NCBI GenBank assembly: GCA_045598065.1
Contig: JAZLLJ010000086.1
Location: forward strand, 1 to 19,089
DNA length: 19,089 nucleotides
Reading direction: 5' to 3'
From: RGIG426 sp045598065
GTDB taxonomy: Bacteria; Bacillota; Clostridia; Oscillospirales; Acutalibacteraceae
A program made the translations under genes and the position numbers. Below are positions 7,100 through 12,673 of the stretch, one piece after another; position 1 is the first letter of the stretch, and each line of letters begins with the position of its first letter. The notes under the pieces were generated by a model. That model saw nothing but the letters and a program-made list of their open reading frames with translations, was not told where the DNA came from and searched no databases.

Positions 7100-8221
7100 T
7101 TGGTACACACACTTGTCTTTATTTTAGAAATTCTCGCCGCTATCTTAGTGTTCGGCATCATTATCGTTGTCCATGAAGCAGGGCATTTCGCCGTTGCCAA
7201 GTGGACGGGGGTGCGCGTCAACGAGTTCTCCGTCGGTATGGGGCCGAAAATCGTGCAAAAGAAAAAAGGGGAGACGATGTATTCTCTCCGCTGGTTTCCC
7301 ATCGGCGGCTACTGCGCTATGGAAGGGGAAGACGAGGACAGCGACGATCCCGGCGCCTTTTCGAACAAACCGTGTTGGAAGCGCATTTTAGTCGTTGTCG
7401 CCGGCGCCACCATGAACTTCGTGATGGCGTTCGTGTTGTTAATCGTTGCCCTCAGCTGCTGTCTGCCTGCCCAATCGGGCGAAGAAAAGCCCTCTTTCGC
7501 CAGCACCACCATCGCGGAAATCGGTGAAGAGGCGCCTGCTTACAAAAGCGGTTTGCGCGTCGGTGACACCATTGTTCGCGTGGACGGAAAACGTATTGCC
7601 ACCGACGTGGACTTGGTGATGATGTTGCAAAGCGACAAAGACGGCGTGTTTGATTTCATCGTCAGCCGCGAAGTGGACGGAAAAAAAGAAAAAGTCGCGC
7701 TCGACAACGTGAAATTCAACTTAGAGACCGCCGAAGACGGCACACGATACCTTTCCTACGATTTTAAGGTGTTGGCCGTAAAACGCACGGTGCTTTCCAC
7801 CATCGCGCAGTCCGCAAAAATGGAATACAGTTACACCGTTCTCGTGTGGCGCAGTCTCGGCAGCATCCTCAAAGGGGAATACGGCTTAAACGAACTGTCC
7901 GGCCCGGTGGGAACCACGGAATACATCGCCGACGCGGTGGACAACGCGGTGCAGGATGCGGTGCAAAACAACAGTTCCCAAGGCCTTTACGCCTTCTTGA
8001 TGTTAGTGATTCTCATCTCTGTCAACGTGGGACTCTTCAACCTTTTACCGCTTCCGGCACTGGACGGCGGACGGCTTTTGTTTTTGCTTATCGAACTGGT
8101 CATTCGCAAACCAGTCCCGGCAAAATACGAAAATCTCGTGCACACCATCGGGTTTGTCTTGCTGATTTTGCTCTCGATTGTTATTGCGTTTTCCGATGTA
8201 TTTAAAATCGTAAACCGATAG
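7100..8221 (+). CDS. rseP: RIP metalloprotease, site-2 protease family
   Basis: Membrane-embedded zinc protease of the RseP/RasP (S2P) family, which cleaves transmembrane proteins such as anti-sigma factors and signal peptide remnants inside the membrane. 373 residues. The first helix carries HEAGH at residues 25-29 (zinc ligands His25 and His29, catalytic Glu26). A second helix follows at about 100-122, then a single PDZ-like domain at about 140-215. A third conserved helix contains NLLPLPALDGGR (314-325), with the third zinc ligand Asp322. The last hydrophobic helix ends near the C-terminus. It starts with TTG. It is the last gene of the run, since a strong terminator begins 9 bases after the stop. 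No anti-sigma or sigma gene is nearby, so its substrate cannot be named. Confidence 0.94.
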   Translation: MVHTLVFILEILAAILVFGIIIVVHEAGHFAVAKWTGVRVNEFSVGMGPKIVQKKKGETMYSLRWFPIGGYCAMEGEDEDSDDPGAFSNKPCWKRILVVVAGATMNFVMAFVLLIVALSCCLPAQSGEEKPSFASTTIAEIGEEAPAYKSGLRVGDTIVRVDGKRIATDVDLVMMLQSDKDGVFDFIVSREVDGKKEKVALDNVKFNLETAEDGTRYLSYDFKVLAVKRTVLSTIAQSAKMEYSYTVLVWRSLGSILKGEYGLNELSGPVGTTEYIADAVDNAVQDAVQNNSSQGLYAFLMLVILISVNVGLFNLLPLPALDGGRLLFLLIELVIRKPVPAKYENLVHTIGFVLLILLSIVIAFSDVFKIVNR

Positions 8222-8230
8222 AAAACGATT

Positions 8231-8265
8231 ACACCCGAACGGAAAGATTCCGTTCGGGTGTTTTT
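8231..8265 (+). terminator. Intrinsic terminator after rseP
   Basis: A perfect 14-base-pair stem (ACACCCGAACGGAA with TTCCGTTCGGGTGT) around the loop AGA, followed by a T run. It closes the pyrH-rseP run and isolates the cyclic-di-GMP operon. Confidence 0.95.
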
Positions 8266-8298
8266 ACTGTTTTTTGAAGAAAAAAAGGGAGATTTTTG

Positions 8299-8327
8299 TT
8301 GACATTTACCTAAAAAAACAGTAGAAT
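8299..8327 (+). promoter_or_regulatory. Sigma-A type promoter for the cyclic-di-GMP operon
   Basis: TTGACA (8299-8304), a 17-base spacer, TAGAAT (8322-8327), near consensus and inside an AT-rich stretch. The leader to the GTG start at 8363 is only about 30 bases, too short for a riboswitch. Confidence 0.85.
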
Positions 8328-8362
8328 AATTAAATACTATATTTTGAGGGGGAGGGATTTCA

Positions 8363-10174
8363 GTGCTCGCTTCACTGTACCTCAAAAAAACCGGACGAAA
8401 GGTACTTCTCATACTGTTGTTGGTGTTTCTGTTGATGTATCTTTTGATTACCCTGGTGGATTCTGCCAACGAGCAAAGCCCGATTCCCAAAGAGTATTCT
8501 GTTTGGAATAAAGGATGGAAACTGGTTGATTCCAACGGGAACAGCGCCTCGGTTTCTCTCCCGAAGACACAGAAATACGGCAACGGTCGTGCCACGATTT
8601 CCCGTGTTTTGGAAAAAAATGCCCTTGCCGGCGACAACGTGTTGCGCCTTTGCTCAAAATATGAAAACATCAACGTCACCTTAGACGGCGAAACACTGTA
8701 TTCCTATCCTACCGAATCTTCGGGCCTCTCGGACGTTACCGGCATTACCTATCACTTTATCTCTCTCCCGAAGGACTTTAACGGAAAAGAACTGAAAATC
8801 ACCTATTCGTTTCAAAGTTCCTCTTCTATGATTTACGAACTTCGCAGTCCGGAAATTGCGCGACGCGACAGTTTTTCGGACCGCGCGGTGAAAACCTCCA
8901 TTCCGTTTCTTGTCGTCGCCGTGGCGGTGGCGTTTGCAGGATTGGTCATCTTTATGATGACTCTCCGTGTCCAAAACAACCAAACCCTATCCAACACGTT
9001 TTGGAACATTGGCGTTTTTGCACTGTTGTTTGCGCTATTCCTTGTCGTGCAATCGCCGTATGCGCCGTATCTGCTCGGCAATCCGTTGGGGCGGCACTTC
9101 CTGACCTATTCTATGGTTCTGCTGATGCCCATTCCGTTTATCAGTATGTTCTACGGCGGATCGGATGAAAAATACCGCAAACATCAAGTGATTGCCGTTA
9201 TTTTGAACTTCGTCAACGCATTCGTACAAACGCTTTTGGCATTGTTGGGCGTGGTGGATTATTCCGCTTTGTTGCCGATTACGCTGCTGTTGATAATCTA
9301 TTCCATGGCAACGGTACTGTGCGGAATCTATCTCTCAAAAAACCGCAACGAAGAAGCCACAGGAATCGACGATACCGCTTTCTTGGTGGCCATTGGCGCC
9401 GTCGTGGATATCTTCCTCGTGATTATCGGTCATCCGTCTTTCTGCGGATGCTTGTTCTTCTCCATCGGCGTTTTGCTGTTCCTCGTTGCCCAATTCTCGT
9501 ATTTCCTCTATGCCTATTTCGGCCAATTCCGCACCAACGTCGAAACCATGTTGCTGAAAGAAATGGCCTATAAAGATATGCTTACCGGCATCGGCAACCG
9601 CAATGCCTATGAGCTGTATCTCACCGACATTACCACGCGTCCTCCCGGCGATCGGATGTACGGTTTGATTGCCGATATCAACGATTTGAAACGCACTAAC
9701 GACACCTACGGCCACGAAATGGGCGACACCATTATTGTGGAAGTGGGGGATATTCTGTTTAAGATTTTCGGCAAAAACGGTTCCTGCTTCCGTGTGGGCG
9801 GCGACGAATTCGTGGCGTTCATTCGCGGTATGTCTTCCGAACAAATGGAGCAACATATCGCCGAATTCAAAGCTGAACTGGAAGACTATAACAAAGACCA
9901 CACGCCGAACATCCGTGTGGCACTCGGTTATGCCGAGACCGAGCCGGACGACTATCGCAATATGAAAGCGTTCCTCCGCCGCATCGACAAAATGATGTAC
10001 GAAGACAAACGCACCGGCAAGGCGCTTGATAAACTCCATGCCATGGAAAAACAACTCGACGATTCCGCCTTGGAAGAACAGGTAGAGTCTTCGTTTGCTG
10101 TCAGTTCCGTCCCCGAAATCTCCGAAAACAACACCGCTTCTGTGTCCGAAGAGCCGTCTTCGGACGCGGAATAA
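8363..10174 (+). CDS. Membrane-bound diguanylate cyclase with extracellular sensor domain (GGDEF)
   Basis: Predicted to make cyclic-di-GMP from two GTP at the inner face of the membrane. 603 residues. One hydrophobic helix at about 14-33 is followed by an extracytoplasmic, beta-rich region (about 35-178). Seven hydrophobic segments come next, at about 179-200, 212-231, 246-263, 275-296, 301-322, 337-356 and 362-385, a layout like 7TMR-DISM receptors. The GGDEF domain covers about 400-560, with DINDLKRTNDTYGHEMGD (438-455) and an intact GGDEF at 479-483. The I-site RxxD is absent: the matching residues are G-K-N-G. The last 40 residues are acidic and serine-rich. GTG start at 8363, with GGGGGAGGG just upstream. 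It lies 24 bases before the EAL gene, so the opposing enzymes are probably co-transcribed. The ligand is unknown. Confidence 0.92.
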   Translation: MLASLYLKKTGRKVLLILLLVFLLMYLLITLVDSANEQSPIPKEYSVWNKGWKLVDSNGNSASVSLPKTQKYGNGRATISRVLEKNALAGDNVLRLCSKYENINVTLDGETLYSYPTESSGLSDVTGITYHFISLPKDFNGKELKITYSFQSSSSMIYELRSPEIARRDSFSDRAVKTSIPFLVVAVAVAFAGLVIFMMTLRVQNNQTLSNTFWNIGVFALLFALFLVVQSPYAPYLLGNPLGRHFLTYSMVLLMPIPFISMFYGGSDEKYRKHQVIAVILNFVNAFVQTLLALLGVVDYSALLPITLLLIIYSMATVLCGIYLSKNRNEEATGIDDTAFLVAIGAVVDIFLVIIGHPSFCGCLFFSIGVLLFLVAQFSYFLYAYFGQFRTNVETMLLKEMAYKDMLTGIGNRNAYELYLTDITTRPPGDRMYGLIADINDLKRTNDTYGHEMGDTIIVEVGDILFKIFGKNGSCFRVGGDEFVAFIRGMSSEQMEQHIAEFKAELEDYNKDHTPNIRVALGYAETEPDDYRNMKAFLRRIDKMMYEDKRTGKALDKLHAMEKQLDDSALEEQVESSFAVSSVPEISENNTASVSEEPSSDAE

Positions 10175-10198
10175 GTCTGCTTTTTAAGGAGGCTTGTT

Positions 10199-12319
10199 AT
10201 GTGGATGAAACTGCTTGAAAAACTGGATAACAACCGGCTCGCCCGGATTATACAGAATGCGCTGACCTTGGCATCGCCGTTTTTGATTATCGGGGCGCTT
10301 GCCAAGATTGTGTGCGATTTTCCCGTTGCCGCCTACACCGATTTTATCACCTCGTTATGGGGCGGCACGCTTTACGACGTGTTCCATTTGGTCTATTCCT
10401 ATACCTTCGGTAGCTTTTCGTTTATCCTGGCAATCACCATAGCCATCTCGTTCCGCAACGTTATGGATCACGAGCGATACGGCGTGTATTTGCTCACCGT
10501 AATGCCTGCCTATATGTTGCTTTTGTTCCCCGGAAAAGAAGGCATCTCCGCCGAAATGTTCCAACCGTTGTACGCGTTGGCGGCGGTGGTGATTTCGCTT
10601 CTTATCTGCACGGGGCTGTACTACGTCATCCGGTGGAGCGACCGTTTTTCTCTTGCACCGTCCTCCATCACCGGTGACAAACGGTTCCACAGTTCTTTCG
10701 GAATGTGGTTGGCAATCGGCTTGTTCTTGGCGTTTATCGCCGGTATCCGTATCGGCCTGACCGCGTTGTTCGGAGATAGCGGAACGTTCCTGAATGCGGT
10801 AAAACTGTTCATAAGCGGCATCTTCCCGAAAGGGACGACCTCTTCTTACGGCAACGCGCTCCTGTTCGTGTTCTTGTCTGATATTTTGTGGTATTTAGGT
10901 ATTCCTGCCGATGAAGTAATGGCGGACGTCCGCAACCGCGTGTTCGATATGAACGAAAGCGGTGTCAACGTGTTGGATATTGCCGCGCAAGACGGTGAAT
11001 TTACCCATACGTTTTTCAACGTATTCGTGGAAGTGGGCGGATGCGGCGGCGCTTTGTGCCTTGTATTGGCTATGCTTTTCGCCTCCAAAGAACGTCACAC
11101 GCGCCGTCAGGGAGAAACGTTGCTTGCGCCGACATTCTTCAACTTCGGCCAAACGGCGTTGTTTGCCGCGCCCGTGTTTTTCAGCCCGATTTTGCTGATT
11201 CCGTTCATCTGTGTGCCGTTGGTGCTGTTTGTGGTTTCCACGTTCTTCACCATTGTGGGATTTGTGCCGGCGGTTGCCACCGAGGTCAACGCTATGATGC
11301 CCATCGGATTTTCCGGCTACCTTGCCACCGGCTCGTGGCAAGGCGCGGCGTTACAGATTTTCAACTTGGCACTCGGTACCGTAATCTACATTCCTTTTGT
11401 GCGCTTGCTCGGAAAACCGCGTCATTATCTCTTGCAATCCCGTGTAAAAGAGTTGACCGATATGGTCAAAGAAGGGGAGCGCGTCGGCGCTGTTCCGGAG
11501 TTGCTTAAAGGCGACAAAGAAATTAACCGCGCTGCCAAGCGTCTGCTTTCGGATATGTATGATGCTATCGAGCGAGACGAAGTGACACTGTATTATCAGC
11601 CGCAAGTCAATACCAACGACGAAATCATCGGTGCAGAAGGTCTGTTCCGCTTTAATCATCCCACTTGCGGATTTATTTATCCGCCGCTTGCCATCCATTT
11701 GGCGAAAGAGGATGGTTTCGTCAACCAGCTGACGTTGCGCCTCATCGACCGCGCCTGCGCAGACTTGGAAACGCTGGCGGCCGAGGGATGCCAAAACTTC
11801 AAACTGTCGGTCAACATTCTGCCGATGCAGTTGGAGGACGAAAACTTCTCTATGAAGATTAAAGACCGCATCGACGCCCACGACTTCGGCACTTGCTCGC
11901 TGGCGCTCGAAGTCACGGAACAAGATGCGCTGGTCGCTATGCCGTTTGTGGAAACCTCGATGCAAGACCTAAAACAAATCGGCGTGGATTTGATTATGGA
12001 CGATTTCGGTATGGGGCACAGCTCGATGACCACCATGCAGAAAAACAAGTTCAACTTCGTAAAACTGGACGGCAACCTCGTGAAAGACCTTCTTTCCAAC
12101 GAGCGTTCCGCCGACATCGTGCAAGCGGTGTGCCGCTTGGCGGATAAACTGGAATTCCAGATCATCGCGGAATATGTGGAAACGGAAGAACAAAAAGCCC
12201 GTTTGAGCGAACTGGGTTGCGAAATTTATCAAGGATATCTTTACAGCAAAGCTCTTCCGTTCAACGAATTCTTGGAATTCTGGCGTGAAAACGTCCGCCG
12301 GAATCGAAAAAAATCGTAA
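10199..12319 (+). CDS. PTS EIIC-like membrane domain fused to EAL cyclic-di-GMP phosphodiesterase
   Basis: 706 residues. Residues 1 to about 410 form a polytopic membrane domain resembling the lactose/cellobiose-type EIIC of the phosphotransferase system. It keeps FLSDILWYLGI (225-235), a GG-rich segment (280-285), PILLIPF (330-336) and the GFSGYLATG stretch (369-377). The usual NxNEP motif reads FNFGQTALF (314-322), and the usual GIHG reads GIPADE, so sugar transport is doubtful and a sensor role is plausible. Residues 450-700 are an EAL domain with most catalytic positions visible: Glu480 in EGLFRF (EAL read as EGL), Asn539, Glu571, Asp601-Asp602 in DDFGMGHSS, Lys622, Glu658 and Gln678. It is probably an active cyclic-di-GMP hydrolase. 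AAGGAGG is six bases before the ATG. It is the second gene of the operon, and no terminator follows. Confidence 0.9.
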   Translation: MWMKLLEKLDNNRLARIIQNALTLASPFLIIGALAKIVCDFPVAAYTDFITSLWGGTLYDVFHLVYSYTFGSFSFILAITIAISFRNVMDHERYGVYLLTVMPAYMLLLFPGKEGISAEMFQPLYALAAVVISLLICTGLYYVIRWSDRFSLAPSSITGDKRFHSSFGMWLAIGLFLAFIAGIRIGLTALFGDSGTFLNAVKLFISGIFPKGTTSSYGNALLFVFLSDILWYLGIPADEVMADVRNRVFDMNESGVNVLDIAAQDGEFTHTFFNVFVEVGGCGGALCLVLAMLFASKERHTRRQGETLLAPTFFNFGQTALFAAPVFFSPILLIPFICVPLVLFVVSTFFTIVGFVPAVATEVNAMMPIGFSGYLATGSWQGAALQIFNLALGTVIYIPFVRLLGKPRHYLLQSRVKELTDMVKEGERVGAVPELLKGDKEINRAAKRLLSDMYDAIERDEVTLYYQPQVNTNDEIIGAEGLFRFNHPTCGFIYPPLAIHLAKEDGFVNQLTLRLIDRACADLETLAAEGCQNFKLSVNILPMQLEDENFSMKIKDRIDAHDFGTCSLALEVTEQDALVAMPFVETSMQDLKQIGVDLIMDDFGMGHSSMTTMQKNKFNFVKLDGNLVKDLLSNERSADIVQAVCRLADKLEFQIIAEYVETEEQKARLSELGCEIYQGYLYSKALPFNEFLEFWRENVRRNRKKS

Positions 12320-12326
12320 AAAACCG

Positions 12327-12355
12327 TTGACAAACCAAGCGGAAAGTGCTATTCT
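12327..12355 (+). promoter_or_regulatory. Sigma-A type promoter for the isoleucine T-box operon
   Basis: TTGACA (12327-12332), a 17-base spacer, TATTCT (12350-12355), predicted start near 12362. It begins only 8 bases after the EAL gene stop. Confidence 0.82.
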
Positions 12356-12361
12356 TCACTT

Positions 12362-12645
12362 GTCACGAATTAAATACCTATATAAAGGCGATGACGAAGA
12401 CGGTTAACACGTCCGCGTTTTCAGAGAGTCGGCGGTTGCTGCAAGCCGATAACAGCGCGTTTTAACGATCCCTTCCGAGCCGAAGTCCCGAACGTGGAAA
12501 CCCCACCAGTAGACGGCTTCCGTACTTGCCGCGTGAAGGCAAAGGGCTTGTTGGAGCCTGTTGAGTGGCGCCGTTTGGCGCAATTTGAGTGGTACCGCGG
12601 AATTTCGTTCCGTCTCAAAGGAAACTTTGGGACGGAACTTTTTTT
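12362..12645 (+). promoter_or_regulatory. T-box leader, probably isoleucine tRNA-sensing
   Basis: Leader controlling the downstream genes by tRNA-dependent antitermination. It fills the gene-free stretch 12320-12673. Stem I starts with GGCGATGACGAAG. It has the AGAGAG element (12423-12428), an apical hairpin TCGGC/GCCGA (12429-12449), and a closing pairing GAAG (12396-12399) with CTTC (12472-12475). By spacing to CTTCC-GAGC, the specifier is ATC (12468-12470), isoleucine. The pheS leader read the same way gives TTC, which supports the register. A GCGCC/GGCGC hairpin (12568-12581) fits Stem III. The T-box TGAGTGGTACCGCGG is at 12586-12600. The antiterminator forms by TTTGAG (12584-12589) with CTCAAA (12614-12619) and CGGAA (12598-12602) with TTCCG (12608-12612). 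The TGGT bulge matches an ACCA acceptor end. The T-box identity is near certain; the amino acid call is somewhat less so. Confidence 0.92.
12607..12645 (+). terminator. Conditional intrinsic terminator of the isoleucine T-box leader
   Basis: GTTCCGTCTCAAAG (12607-12620) pairs with CTTTGGGACGGAAC (12625-12638), 14 pairs with one T-G wobble, around a GAAA tetraloop. Seven T residues follow. Its left arm contains both partner strands of the antiterminator, so the two folds are mutually exclusive. Confidence 0.95.
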
Positions 12646-12673
12646 ATTTTGATTTCAGAGGGAGGTCGTTTCT

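Noticed and set aside
8266..8362. A cyclic-di-GMP riboswitch before the GGDEF gene
   Set aside because: The promoter leaves only about 30 bases of leader, and no conserved riboswitch core is visible.
9335..10054. Minus-strand open frame (239 codons) opposite the GGDEF domain
   Set aside because: Low-complexity His/Val/Glu-rich translation with no motif; the GGDEF domain on the plus strand explains the sequence.
12465..12467. ACG (threonine) as specifier of the second T-box
   Set aside because: It is followed by A as expected, but its distance to the closing CTTCC-GAGC is three bases too long compared with the pheS leader, and no threonine gene follows. ATC fits spacing and context.
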